Shown here one piece after another: positions 51,887 to 62,562 of a stretch of DNA of 64,000 nt; position 1 is the stretch's first letter, and each line of letters starts with the position of its first letter. Location: NCBI RefSeq assembly GCF_018991925.1, contig NW_024756459.1, forward strand, positions 427,001-491,000. Reading direction: 5' to 3'. The DNA is from Homarus americanus (lineage: Eukaryota > Arthropoda > Malacostraca > Decapoda > Nephropidae). The notes beneath the pieces were generated by a model that had not been told where the DNA came from, did not search any database, and worked only from the letters and a program-made list of their open reading frames with translations. The position numbers and the translations under genes were made by a program.

Positions 51887-52066
51887 ATCTCATGGCATTA
51901 CTGTCCAAATTGTATTTACCGAAATTGAACCTGTCGCCTTCATCATCCAATATCACACGGGAAAAATTCACACGAATTTACCAATTTTTTATATACCCAA
52001 AAACAGAGAGAGAGGAAAATACAAGAAAAAGAGAAAAGAAAGAAAGACCGGTTAAGAATAAATAAA
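51887..52066 (+). CDS. candidate terminal exon with AATAAA
   Basis: (CT)n plus CCAG ends at 51886, a very strong acceptor. Two overlapping frames are then open. One reads SHGITVQIVFTEIEPVAFII then QYHTGKIHTNLPIFYIPK and stops at 52053-52055. The other starts at ATG 51892 (MALLSKLYLPKLNLSPSSSN, then ITREKFTRIYQFFIYP) and stops at 52063-52065. Both end in Lys/Arg/Glu-rich tails from an AGAAA-rich stretch. AATAAATAAA, a double polyadenylation signal, overlaps the stops at 52057-52066. Which frame is real, if either, cannot be told by eye. The acceptor may be only a microsatellite edge. No family is recognised. Confidence 0.3.
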
Positions 52067-52122
52067 ACACAAACTCTCCCTCACACTATATGCCTTAATA
52101 TTCCAGAGGACTTAGTTCAAAG

Positions 52123-52157
52123 ACCACACACACACACACACACGCACACGCACACAC

Positions 52158-52199
<42 letters not shown>

Positions 52200-52200
52200 C
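52123..52200. repeat. (CA)n microsatellite with CG
   Basis: CA runs with CGCACACGC interruptions. Confidence 0.98.
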
Positions 52201-52307
52201 AGGGAGAGAGAACAAACTGCTAGTGATAGGAGTGTCTAGCCTCGTGACACTGATCGAACATGGGTTGCCCCTTGGCTATTACTGGCCCACTACCACAGCT
52301 AATGACC

Positions 52308-52765
52308 AGTGTGGTGGTGTGGTCGTTGTGGTGGTGACCTGTGGTTGGCGGTGTGGTGGTGTTGTTGTGGTGGTGTGGTGGGGTGTGGTGGTGACTGTGT
52401 GTCGTTGTGGTGGTGACCTGTGGTTGTGTTGGGTGTGGTAGTGTGGTGGGGTTGTGGTGGTGATTGTGGTGTGGTGGGGTTGTGGTGGTGACTGTGTGGT
52501 GGTGGTTGCTTTGGTGTGTTGTTGTGGTGGTTGTAGTGTGGCTGTTGTGGTTGTTTTGATGATTCTTGTGGTGGGATTGTAGTTTTTTGGGGTGTGGTAA
52601 CTGCGTGGTGGTTGTGGGTGGGGTTGTTTGTTGTGGTGATTGTGGTAGTCGTTGTGGTGACTGTGGTGTTGTAGTGACTTGTGGTTGTTGTGTGACTGGT
52701 TGTTGTTGGGACTGTGGTTGTAGTGACTTGTGGTTGTTGTGTGACTGTGGTTATAGAATGGTTGT
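52308..52765. repeat. GTGGTGGTG / TGTGGTTGTTG minisatellite
   Basis: Irregular GTGGTGACTGTG and GTAGTGACTTGTGGTTGTTG units. His/Thr minus frames are its translation. Confidence 0.94.
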
Positions 52766-53022
52766 AGTAATGTTATAATGATATCATAATTATGGGTTAA
52801 AATTTGGTTATTAATCGATGTAAAAAATATATAATGCAAACTAAGACTCGAGTGTGTCTTTATATTATCAACCCGTAGCATTATTTTGCCCCGATGATTC
52901 AGACACAAGGATATCAAGAGTAGACCGTGTAAGGGGTGTGGCTTCAAAGGGCTGCCCGGGTGTTAGTGCTGAGGACTTTCCTGATGGTGGTGATACAGCA
53001 GGTGGCTCTTGTCCCCAGCAGG

Positions 53023-53024
<2 letters not shown>
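52766..53024. other. unique spacer
   Basis: Frames are open on + but without splice boundaries. CAGCAGGTGGCTC belongs to the CAGGTGGT series that continues after the (GT)n. Confidence 0.4.
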
Positions 53025-53062
<38 letters not shown>

Positions 53063-53270
53063 GTGTGTGTGTGTGTGTGCGTGCGTGTGTGTGCGTGCGT
53101 GCGTGTCTTTGATGGTGGTGCCAGGTGGTGGAGATTGGCAGGTGGTGGTGAGGCCTCCTTCAGGTGGTTTACACGCCCGCAGGTGGTCAGGAAGTTCCTC
53201 TACCTCCAGGTTAAGGTCGTGGAGGTCAAGAGGTCAATCAGCTGTGGAGGGAGGGCAGCGTAACTTCAAA
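53025..53270. repeat. (GT)n then CAGGTGGT-spaced segment
   Basis: (GT)n with GC at 53025-53107. CAGGTGGT then recurs at about 53121, 53139, 53161 and 53179, with 18-22 bp spacing. Confidence 0.85.
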
Positions 53271-53274
53271 ACTT

Positions 53275-54180
53275 ATGGTTAAGGAGGTGAGGAGATAATG
53301 GAGAGAAAGAGGAGGAAAGAGGGAGAGAAAGAGGGAATTAAGAGGAGGAGGGGAGATAAGAATGAAAATAAGGAAGATGGTGGATTAATTGAAACGAAGA
53401 ATAAAACAACAAAACTAAAAAATGATAAAAGGAAAGAAAAAACAAAAGCAGAACCAAAGTAAAGTACAAAACTACCAGAAAAAAAAAGATAACGGAGATG
53501 AGAAAACAGGAAAGAGCAGAGGACGAATGAGAGGAAACGAGGGGGTGATAAACCAGGAATTGAGGAAATGGATAAAAGGAGAAAATTAATGGTGCATCCA
53601 GAAGATAAAGGAAGGCAGTGGGGAGATGAGAGAGGGGAGGAGAGGGGGATAAAACGCTAAAAACGGGTATTGTTCACGCGACCTGAGGGGAGATGAGGGG
53701 AGTTTGTGGTGGTGTAGGGATATGGGAGATAGGTGTGTGTGAGGGGCGGGAGTGTAAGAAGAAAGGGAGAGGGTGGGTGAGAGGTAGTGGTGTAGTGTGG
53801 TAATGGGAGAGGGTAAGGGATGAGTGGAGATGAGACGGTATGAGGTGGAGAGAGGGCGCATGGGGAGAGGGGCGTGTATGGGGAGAGAGGACGTGGGGAG
53901 GAAGGACGTGTTGGGGAGAGAGAAGGACGTGTATGGGGAGGTAAGGTAGAGAAAATGAGCCGAGGTTGAGAGGGAGACTCGGCCAATTTTCTAGATGTCT
54001 TATCAGATTCACAGACGTTGGCAGTTATTCATAATAAAGGAAGATGATGCAAGGAGATGGGGGGTGGTGAAGGGGGAGGGTGAAGAGGAGGTGAAGAGGA
54101 AGGGGGGTGAGGGGGAGGGATTAAGAGGGAAGAGGTAAAAATGAGGAAGAGTGGGATGAGAAGGGGAGGAGTTTAAATAT
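53275..54180. repeat. 900 bp purine-rich region
   Basis: GAGGAAAGAGGGAGAGAAAG, A-rich AAAACAAAAGC and GGGGAGATGAGGGG units. AAGGACGTGTATGGGGAGA repeats at 53870-53945. Minus Pro/Ser/Leu/His frames are by-products. Confidence 0.88.
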
Positions 54181-54394
54181 CCATCAGTTAAGTAAGGAAA
54201 GGCGTGGGGTTGGGGGTCAAGGTAGGTTCGGTCAGGTTAGGTTATAGTGTATCTTAAACACTTCCTCTCCTCCACACTAACCATTTATAGCTGCGTTAGT
54301 CAGCTCGATGCTCGCCTTTCCTGACCGAGTGACCGATAATGTTTCTACGCCTGAGCGACTTTTATGAATCTTCTCATTATATTCGGTGGCGTCA
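54181..54394. other. unique spacer
   Basis: A short TTAGG-like segment at 54225-54245. No gene. Confidence 0.5.
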
Positions 54395-54485
54395 GCGTAG
54401 TGTGAGAGGGAGAGCGGTCAGTGTGAGTGGGAGAGAGGCTAGTGTGAGAGGGAGAGCGGTCAAAGTGAGAGGGAGGGCAGAGGAG
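54395..54485. repeat. 20 bp GTGAGAGGGAGAGCGGTCA repeat
   Basis: Four copies with GTGTGAGTGGGAGAGAGGCT variants. Confidence 0.93.
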
Positions 54486-54654
54486 TGTGAAGAGAGATGG
54501 AATGAGAGGGTGATGATGATGGTAGTGAGTGGGTGAACTGAGTGGTGGGTTGAGAGGGCAATCATAGAGAGAGAGGGGTCGTAGGCCTTTAGGAAGCTAC
54601 ATGACTCGAGGTCGTAATGTGGACACAGTTCCTTCCTTTAAAATACCTAGCGCT

Positions 54655-57600
54655 TAAGTGGTAAGTGCCGCTTTGAGTATTAAGGCCTTCGGAATTAGGG
54701 AGTGCCGCCTTGAGTGGGAAGTACCGCCTTGGATGGGTAATGCCGCCTTGAGTGGAAGTACCGCCTTGGATGGGTAATGCCGCCTTGAGTGGGAATGCCG
54801 CCTTGGATGGGAATGCGCGCCTTGGTGGTACCGCCGGATGGGAATGCCGCCTTAGTGGGAAGTACCCCCTTGGGTAATGCCGCCTTAATTGGAAGTACCG
54901 CCTTGGATGGGTAATGCCTTGGTGGTAGTACCGCCTTGGATGGGTAATGCCGCCTTGAGTGGGAAGTACCGCCTTGGATGGTAATGCTTGCAGTGGGAAG
55001 TACTGCCTTGGATGGGTAACGCCGCCTTGGTGGGATTACTTGGATGGAATGCCGCCTTGAGTGGTAAGTACCGCCTTGGATGGGTAATGCCTTGAGTGGA
55101 AGTACCGCCTTGGATGATAATGCCGCCTTGAGTGGTAGGTACCGCCTTGGATAGTAATGCCGCCTTGATTGGTAGTACTGCCTTGGATGGGTAATGCCGC
55201 CTTGAGTGGAAGTACCGCCTTGGATGGGTAATGCCTGAGTGGTAAGTACTGCCTTGGATGGGTAATGCCGCCTTGGTGGTAAAGTACTGCCTTGGATGGG
55301 TAATGCCGCCTTGAGTGGTAAGTACTGCCTTGGATGGGTAATGCCGCCTTGAGTGGTAAGTACCGCCTTGGATGGGTAATGCCGCCTTGGTGGTAAGTAC
55401 TGTGGATGGGTAATGCCTGTGAGTGGGAAGTACTGCCTTGGATGGGTAATGCCGCCTTGAGTGGGAAGTACCGCCTTGGATGGAGTAATGCCGCCTTGAG
55501 TGGTAAAATACCGCCTTGGATGGTAATGCCGCTTGAGTGGTAAGTACCGCCTGGATGGGTAATGCCGCCTTGAGTGGTAAGTACCGCCTTGGATGGGTAA
55601 TGCCGCCTTGAGTGGGAAGTACCGCGGATGGTACTGCCGCCTTGGTGGGGAAGTACCGCCTTGGATGGGTAATGCCGCCTTGAGTGGTAGTACCGCCTTG
55701 GATGGGTAATGCCGCCTTGAGTGGTAAGTACTGCCTTGGATGGGTAATGCCGCCTTGGTGGTAAGTTCTGCCTTGGATGGGTAATGCCGCCTTGAGTGGG
55801 AAGTACTGCCTTGGATGGGTAATGCCGCCTTAGTGAGAAGTACCGCCTGGATGGCGTACGCCTTGAGTGGTAAGTGCCGCCTTGGATGGGTAATGCCGCC
55901 TTTGAGTGGTAAGTACCGCTTTGGATGGGTAATGCCGCCTTGAGTGGTAAGTACTGCCTTGGATGGTGTATGCGCCTTGAGTGGGAAGTACCGCCTTGGA
56001 TGGAGTAATGCCGCCTTGAGTGGTAGGTACCGCCTTGGATGGGTAATGCCGCCTTGATTAGGTAAGTACTTGCCTTGGATGGGTAATGCCGCTTGTGAGT
56101 GGAAGTACCGCCTTGGATGGGTAATGCCGCCTTGGTGAAACTGCCTTGGATGGTAATGCTGCTTTGAGTGGTAAGTACTGCCTGTGGATGGGTAATGCCG
56201 CTTGTGGTGGTATCTGCCTTGGATGGGTAATGCCGCCTGTGGTAAGTACCGTGGATGGAGTAATGCTGCCTTGAGTGGTAAGTACTGCCTTGGATGGGTA
56301 ATGCCGCCGCAGGTGGGAAGTACTGCCTTGGATGGGTAATGCCATGAGTGGAGATACTGTGGATGGAGTAATGCCGCCTTGAGTGGTAAGTACCGCCTGG
56401 ATGGATAATGCAGCCTGGTAAGTGACCGCCTTGGATGGGTAATGCTACCGCCTTAGTGGAGTACCTTGTGGATGGAGTAATGCCGCCTTGGTGGGAAGTA
56501 CCGCCTTGGATGGGTACTGTACTTGAGGGTGGGAAGTACCGCTTTGGATGGGTAATGCTTGTGAGTGGTAAGTACCGCTTTGGATGGAGTAATGCTGCCT
56601 TGGTGGTAAGTACTGCCTTGGATGGGTAATGCTTGGTGGTAAGTTCTGCCTTGGATGGGTAATGCCGCCTTGAGTGGGAAGTACTGCCTTGGATGGGTAA
56701 TGCCGCTTGTGGGAGAAGTACCGCCGGATGGGTAATGCCGCCTTGGTGGTAAGTACCGCCTTGGATGGGTAATGCCGCCTTGAGTGGTAAGTACCCTTGG
56801 ATGGGTAATACTGCCTTGAGTGGTAAGTACTGCCTTGGATGGGTTAATGCCGCCTTGAGTGGAAGTGCCGCCTTGGATGGGTAATGCCGCCTTGAGTGGG
56901 AAGTACCGCCTTGGATGGGTAATGCCGCCTTTGGTGGGAGAGTACCGCCTGGATGGAGTAATGCCGCCTTGAGTGGGAAGTACCGCCTTGGATGGTAGTG
57001 CTACTTGTAGTGGTGAATGCCGCCTTGGATGGGTAATGCCGCCTTGGTGGGGAAGTACTGCTTGGATGGGTAATGCCGCCTTGAGTGGGAAGTGCCGCCT
57101 TGGATGGGTAATGCGCCTTGAGTGGGGAAGTACCACTTGTGGATGGAGTAATGCCGCCTTGGTGGTAAGTACCGCCTTGGATGGGTAATGCCGCCTTGAG
57201 TAGGTAAGTACTACCGCCTTGGATGGGTAATGCCTGTGAGTGGGAAGTACCGCCTTGGATGGAGTAATGCCTTGAGTGGGAAGTACTGCCTTGGATGGGT
57301 AATGCCTGTGAGTAGAAGTACCGCTTGGATGGGTAATGCCAGTTGTGAGTGGTAAGTACCGCCTTGGATGGGTAATGCCGCCTTGAGTGGTAAGTACCGC
57401 CTTGGATGGGTAATGCCGCCTTGAGTGGTAGGAATACCGCCTTGGATGGAGTAATGCCGCCTTGAGTGGGAAGTACCGCCCTGGATGGGTAATGCCGCCT
57501 TGAGTGGGAAGTACCGCCTTGGATGGGTAATGCCGCCTTGAGTGGGAAGTACCGCCTTGGATGGGTAATGCCGCCTTGAGTGGGAAGTACCGCCTTGGAT

Positions 57601-57905
57601 GGGTAATGCCGCCTTGAGTGGGAAGTACCGCCTTGGATGGGTAATGCCGCCTTGGTGGGAAGTACCGCCTTGATGGGTAATGCCTTGAGGTGGTAAGTAC
57701 TGCCTTGGATGGGTAATGCTTAGTGGTACCGCCTTGGATGGTAATGCCGCCTTGAGTGGGGAAGTACCGCCTTGGATGGGTAATGCCTTGGTGGTTGGTG
57801 GAGTGGAATACCGCCTTGGATGGGTAATGCCGCCTTGAGTGGGAAGTACCGCCTTGGATGGGTAATGCCTGAGTGGGAAGTACCGCTTGGATGGGTAATG
57901 CCGCC
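54655..57905. repeat. 3.2 kb satellite, 38 bp dimeric unit
   Basis: Two related half-units alternate: GCCGCCTTGAGTGGGAAGTA and CCGCCTTGGATGGGTAAT. There are roughly 85 dimers with many small deletions. A common variant reads TTGAGTGGTAAGTACC, so GGTAAGTA recurs dozens of times. The open frames (ALVVSTALDG; HYPSKAVLTTQGS) are translations of the array. It stops abruptly at about 57905 in unique AT-rich sequence. Confidence 0.98.
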
Positions 57906-58094
57906 TTATATCAATAAAATATCAAATCGTGTTCATAAAATATCTCCTTGGGTTTGAGATAAACACCTTTTTAAGTATAATAAACACCTTTTATTTTAAG
58001 TTAAGTAAAACATAAGTGAAACCTCTAGTAAACCAGAATACATTAACGAGTAACTTTCTAACAAACATTGAAAAACTTCACTTGTCTGGTAGGT
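57906..58094. other. AT-rich spacer
   Basis: TAAACACCTTTT occurs twice at 57960-57995. Nothing else is seen. Confidence 0.5.
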
Positions 58095-58372
58095 GCGAGT
58101 GATGGCCGGTGGGGAGGTGCAGTGATGGCCGGTGGGGAGGTGCAGTGATGGCCGGTGGGAGGTGCAGTGATGGCCGGTGGGGAGGGGCGGTGATGGCCGG
58201 TGGGGAGGGCAGATGATGGCCGGTGGGGAGGTGCAGTGATGGCCGGTTGGGGAGGTGCAGTGATGGCCGGTGGGGAGGTGGCAGTGATGGCCGGTGGGGA
58301 GGTGGGTGATGGCCGGTGGGGGAGTGGGGTGAAGATGGCCGGGGGGGAGCGGATGGCCGGTGGGGAGGTGGC
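58095..58372. repeat. 21 bp minisatellite GATGGCCGGTGGGGAGGTGCA
   Basis: About 12 copies with small indels. Confidence 0.97.
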
Positions 58373-58404
58373 TCAGGTTTCAGTCGACAGAACGAGATCT
58401 TTGG

Positions 58405-58539
58405 TTAGGTCGAGCAACAGGTTACATCGAACCCTGGTATTTGATATTTACCTCGTCGAGCTTGATCTTCCAGGTAGCCAGCCTCTGAGAGAGAGTTGTC
58501 ATAGCATCGTCTTTGATCCTCTTTTTCCCACGCTTTCAT
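58405..58539 (-). CDS. coding-like segment, strand and frame uncertain
   Basis: On minus, ATG at 58539 opens MKAWEKEDQRRCYDNSLSEA, then GYLEDQARRGKYQIPGFDVT and CCST, and stops at 58405-58407: 44 residues, no repeats. A second minus frame (MTTLSQRLATWKIKLDE, 58502-58452) ends exactly at a GACGAG/GTAAATATC donor. The + strand is also open here (VDRTRSLVRSSNRLHRTLVF). A unique island open in several frames is suggestive of, but not proof of, an exon. No family is recognised. Confidence 0.2.
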   Translation of the reverse strand: MKAWEKEDQRRCYDNSLSEAGYLEDQARRGKYQIPGFDVTCCST

Positions 58540-58574
58540 TGAGCCAATTCACAGCTATTTATTGTTCCCTAGCG

Positions 58575-58601
58575 TATCTCTCTCTCTCTCTGTAGGTAAA
58601 C
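58575..58601 (+). promoter_or_regulatory. second juxtaposed acceptor/donor motif
   Basis: TATCTCTCTCTCTCTCTGTA then G ends at 58595 and GTAAAC follows directly. The (CT)n gives a strong pyrimidine tract. The donor half is weaker than at 16296, and no clear branch point is seen. Confidence 0.25.
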
Positions 58602-59464
58602 AGCTGATCCTCCACACAACCACCTGTCATTTAACCATACATAAGTGACTTCACAAGCGAGCTACAGTACCGGTAATGGATCACTTCCCTCCCGGTATCT
58701 CGATCTGGGTCTCTACCGGGTGTGTCTCTGGTTCCTGTAGTCTTCATGTACGATACAAAGAAACGTGATAATAGTTTGTTTATAATTTTCTATGTATTTT
58801 CCTTCCTAATTTACCTGTTCCATGACCTACCTGGATCTTGGTACACATTGGTGAGTCTTGCCTCTTAAGTTGAATTGACTCATCAAGGTGAAGTCAAAAC
58901 AGATGAGGGCGTGTGGGAGGACAGGTGAAGGGGTTAGGGACAGGTACGGGAACAGGTATTGGTAATGACAGGAGGTGTTGTTGAGCTCTGGGTGTTTGGC
59001 TCTTGGGTTCAGTATACGGAATTGTAATTTACGATAACACTCTTGTCTCCTCCAGGTACACAATGGTCGTCAATATCATACTTAATCAGGATGAGGTTTT
59101 ATATATTCCGTGTGATTTCAACGACTAATTTACATCTCTAGCTCTTGGCCATCTTTAATATTTCCAATGTGAACTCTTAAAGAGATTTTTCTGGGGCGGA
59201 ATAGTGACCCAGCGACTCGCCACAGGCCCTTACACAATCCAGAAAGCCTATACCTACACGCCAAGGCAAGCTTTCTAGTCATGACACGATGCGCACGCGA
59301 TTCGTTTTTGTTCTTTCTTCATACGATAATATCCGCGGAACCCAACGACCCGGCACCCTGCGGTACACCAACTCGTCATGAATAACGGCTTCAGCTGAAT
59401 ACCCATAGCTCTTATATATATATCTTAACTATTGTCTAAGATATTCACGGACTTTTATACCATC
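58602..59464. other. unique spacer
   Basis: About 860 bp of low-repeat sequence with no splice-bounded frame recognised on either strand. Confidence 0.45.
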
Positions 59465-59545
59465 TTGAGCTGTGGGTTAGGATAGATTTGGTTAGGTTAT
59501 GTTTGGTTATGTTATGTTTGGTTAGGTTAAGTTAAGTTAGGTCTT
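59465..59545. repeat. TTAGG-derived repeat
   Basis: GGTTAGGTTATGTTTGGTTA and AAGTTAAGTTAGG variants. Confidence 0.88.
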
Positions 59546-59624
59546 AAAGATCTTGTGTTGCCGGTCTGGACGTGTTGGATATCAGATGTTCATTTTTCGA
59601 CTCCTCTTCAAGCTCCCCGTAGGT

Positions 59625-59688
59625 CCAAACCTAACCTATCTTGACCCGACCTGACCCGACCTGACCTGACCTAACCTAACCAGCCAAT
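59625..59688. repeat. CCTAACC/GACCTGACC repeat
   Basis: AACCTAACC with GACCCGACCTGACC variants, in CCTAA orientation. Confidence 0.88.
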
Positions 59689-59799
59689 CGTCCTTGTCAG
59701 GTACACTTACCTTGATCTGTCTGCTTGTTGGATGAGAGTGAGTATCGACTGTGTGTGTTTACTGGCCGCCAGCAAAGTTAGGTGGTTACGTGGTGCTGA

Positions 59800-59895
59800 T
59801 TCTAGCTGCTTAGTGTTCGATTCTAGCTGCTTGGTGTTCGATTCTAGCTGCTTGGTGTTCGATTCTAGCTGCTTGGTGTTCGATTCTAGAAACCC
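59800..59895. repeat. 21 bp minisatellite, four to five copies
   Basis: GATTCTAGCTGCTTGGTGTTC repeated; because 21 is a multiple of three it reads DSSCLVF (+) and ESNTKQL (-). Confidence 0.97.
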
Positions 59896-59934
59896 TGTGT
59901 TCGATTGTGCTATCATGTGTTAAATCCAACCCCT

Positions 59935-60062
59935 TGAGAGAATTTACCTCAGGGAGAGAATTTAACTTACGAACCATTGAGAATCTACCTTGGTTACAGA
60001 GAGAATTTAACTTAGGGACTTTTAAGAATTTATCAGTGGAGAGAATTTAACGTAGGATCATT
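59935..60062. repeat. decayed GAGAGAATTTAACTTAGG repeat
   Basis: Five imperfect copies. Confidence 0.78.
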
Positions 60063-60124
60063 TGTGTATCCGGTTCAATAGCGGTGTAGAGAGAAGTGTC
60101 GTAAGGTTATTCCCCGGGTGTGAT

Positions 60125-60300
60125 GTAGCCCAACCAGCCTCCTCTGCACCCCGCCCCACATCCCAGCCTCCACATCCCAGCCTCCCACCCCACATCCTAC
60201 CCCCCACCCCACATCCCAGTCCCCACCCCACATCCCAGCCCCACCCCAACCTCACCCCAACCTCCCACAATCCCCCCCCACAATCCCTCCCCGCAACCTC
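60125..60300. repeat. CCCACATCCCAGCCTCC repeat
   Basis: About nine 12-20 bp C-rich copies. Confidence 0.93.
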
Positions 60301-60381
60301 CAACTTGATGTGGGTTAGACTGTTCAACAGGTTCTTATTCCTGCTCTGACTCCACACCAACCAAGTCCTGAATCTAAAGGT

Positions 60382-60382
<1 letters not shown>

Positions 60383-60419
<37 letters not shown>
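60383..60419. repeat. (GT)n microsatellite
   Basis: About 18 GT units. Confidence 0.97.
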
Positions 60420-60780
60420 CAATTACTAAATTCTGTTTAATCCATGACACAAATTTCGCTAGTAATTTTTTTTTCTTCTTTTATTTGATTCACATCATTA
60501 AAGACGATTGTTTAACGATTTTTTTTACGATTATTTTTTTTATTCTTAAATATTACGACATTTATTAACCCCCATATTAGGTGGGTATTATTAGAGCTCG
60601 TTTGAGTTTGTTTTTCAGTCAGTGACATTGTGATTATTATTTAACGGTCTCACGTAAGTTACGACAAAAAAAAGATTCGATTCTGAAAGGCTCCTACATT
60701 AATTTTTTCCCCCTTTGTTTAATGTGGATTCTCAAAGGTATGTAATTTCTTCCGTTAGGTTAGGTTAGGTAATATCTGTA

Positions 60781-60784
<4 letters not shown>
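60420..60784. other. AT-rich spacer
   Basis: Holds the second TCTCACGTAAGTTACG (60648-60663) and a short TTAGG run at 60755-60768. No gene. Confidence 0.55.
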
Positions 60785-60822
<38 letters not shown>

Positions 60823-60995
60823 AAGTAATGCCTCTAACCTGTAACCTACCTGTAGCTGAATAAACTATACTTCTTGTAACATGTATGTATTGTAACCTGC
60901 ATGACCTGTGATCTGCATGACCTGTGACCTGCATGACCTGTAACCTGCATGACCTGTAACCTGCATCATCTGTATCCTGTAGAACCTGTAACCTG
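60785..60995. repeat. (CA)n and ACCTGCATGACCTGT repeat
   Basis: (CA)n at about 60785-60820. A 15 bp unit TAACCTGCATGACCTG recurs about seven times at 60890-60995. Confidence 0.94.
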
Positions 60996-61044
60996 CTTGT
61001 CCTTGAAGGAGTCAGATACGAGTTCAGGGGTGGGTCTGCTGCAG

Positions 61045-61330
61045 TAAGAGTGGTCAGGTGTGTTCAGGTGTGGTGATGGGTGTGTTCAGGTGTGGTGATG
61101 GGTGTGTTCAGGTGGGTGATGGGTGTGTTCAGGTGTGGTGATGGTGTGTTCAGGTGTGGTGTGTGTTCAGTGTGGTGATGGGTGTGTTCAGGTGGTGATG
61201 GGTGTGTTCAGGTGTGGTGATGGGTGTGTTCAGGTGGGTGATGGGTGTGTTCAGGTGTGGTGATGGGTGTGTTCAGGTGGTGATGGGTGTGTTCAGGTGT
61301 GGTGATGGGTGTTCAGTGTGGTGATGGAGA
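61045..61330. repeat. 20-22 bp minisatellite GTGTTCAGGTGTGGTGATGG
   Basis: About 13 copies with small deletions. Confidence 0.97.
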
Positions 61331-61544
61331 GGGCTAACCTAACCATTTACAACCCTAACCAACCAATACTAACCTAACGAGATCAAGTTAGGTTAATTTG
61401 AGGTTGGGTTAAAAGCCGGATTAACACATATCCGGCTCTCCGGCTAAAAATACACTGAGAACCGGTTTTTTTTTAGTTCAGTCGCCGCCAGAGGAATATA
61501 TATTTTAACCTCGTGTGGTTTTTTTGTCAATTTCGGCCGGATGG
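61331..61544. other. unique spacer
   Basis: CTAACCTAACC and GGTTAGG fragments at 61330-61415. TTTTTTTTAGTTCAG at 61468-61482 resembles an acceptor, but the phases after it are short or low complexity. Confidence 0.45.
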
Positions 61545-61815
61545 TTGTGTCTGTCTGTCTCTGTCTGTCTGTATGTATGTCTGTACTCTGTCGGGTTCTT
61601 TTCCTTCTTTCTTTCCTTCCATCAGTTCTTCCTTCCTTCCTTCCTTCCGTTTTCTGTCTTGTTTATTTGTATGTCTATTCATCCATCCATTCTATCTTTA
61701 ATTTTGGTCTATGTGCGTTCCCATCCGTCTATCCATCCGTCCGTCCGTCCTTAGTGTCTATCCGTCCGTCCGTCCTTGGTGTCTATCCGTCCGTCCGTCC
61801 GTCCGTCCTTGGTGT
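61545..61815. repeat. (GTCT), (TTCC) and (CCGT) microsatellites
   Basis: GTCTGTCT at 61548-61585, CTTCCTTCC at 61605-61650, and CCGTCCGTCC with TTGGTGTCTATCCGT at 61735-61815. Confidence 0.95.
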
Positions 61816-61884
61816 CCGTTATGTGGTTACCGTAGACTCTATCCTCTTTAAAGTCTACACAAGTGCCAGTTCCTTCATCTCCAC

Positions 61885-62165
61885 CCCAGGACAGACAGAC
61901 AGACAGACAGACATACAAGAGACAGTAGGAAAGGAAAAAAATTGACACAAAAGTCAGAAGGAAAGAAATTGACACACACACATACTCTCACACACACGCA
62001 CGCACACACACACACACGCACACACACACACGCACACACGCACACACACACACACGCACACACACACACGCACACGCGCACACGCACACGCACACTCACA
62101 CCACACACACACATACCTCACACACACACACACACACATACTCACACACTCACACATATGCTTCA

Positions 62166-62208
<43 letters not shown>
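61885..62208. repeat. (GACA)n and long (CA)/(CGCA) array
   Basis: GACAGACA at 61888-61912, then about 240 bp of CACACA with CGCA, CATA and CTCA interruptions. CVCV and THTH frames are translations. Confidence 0.97.
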
Positions 62209-62284
62209 TTCACACTACTTCCGGGTAACAACTGCACTTCACTCTTCACTCAACATTCCGATATAAATTATGACCTTGGTGTAA

Positions 62285-62335
62285 GGAGTCTATCTATCTA
62301 TCTATCTTCATCTATCTATCTATCTATCTGCCTTC
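62285..62335. repeat. (CTAT)n microsatellite
   Basis: TCTATCTATCTATC with one TTCA interruption. Confidence 0.97.
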
Positions 62336-62451
62336 AGTTCTGTTTTGCTTTTTATATATATCCCTCTCAACAGTAAAAGCGGGACTCCCTTACGTCGTGG
62401 TCTTAAGAGGCGTAGAAGCGAGTGTAGGATTATGGTCCCAGCTTCTGTGTT

Positions 62452-62509
62452 GAGAGAGAGAGAGAGAGAGAGAGAGAGTTCATCTTGTTTCTGACATTGA
62501 ATTTCCCTC

Positions 62510-62543
<34 letters not shown>

Positions 62544-62562
62544 CAACAATAATAATAATCAA
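62452..62562. repeat. (GA)n and (AAT)n
   Basis: (GA)n at 62452-62478; (AAT)n with AAC at 62512-62560. Confidence 0.97.

Noticed and set aside
54655..57905. Several 70-227 residue frames in the satellite
   Set aside because: They shift phase at the many indels and consist only of the repeat translated.
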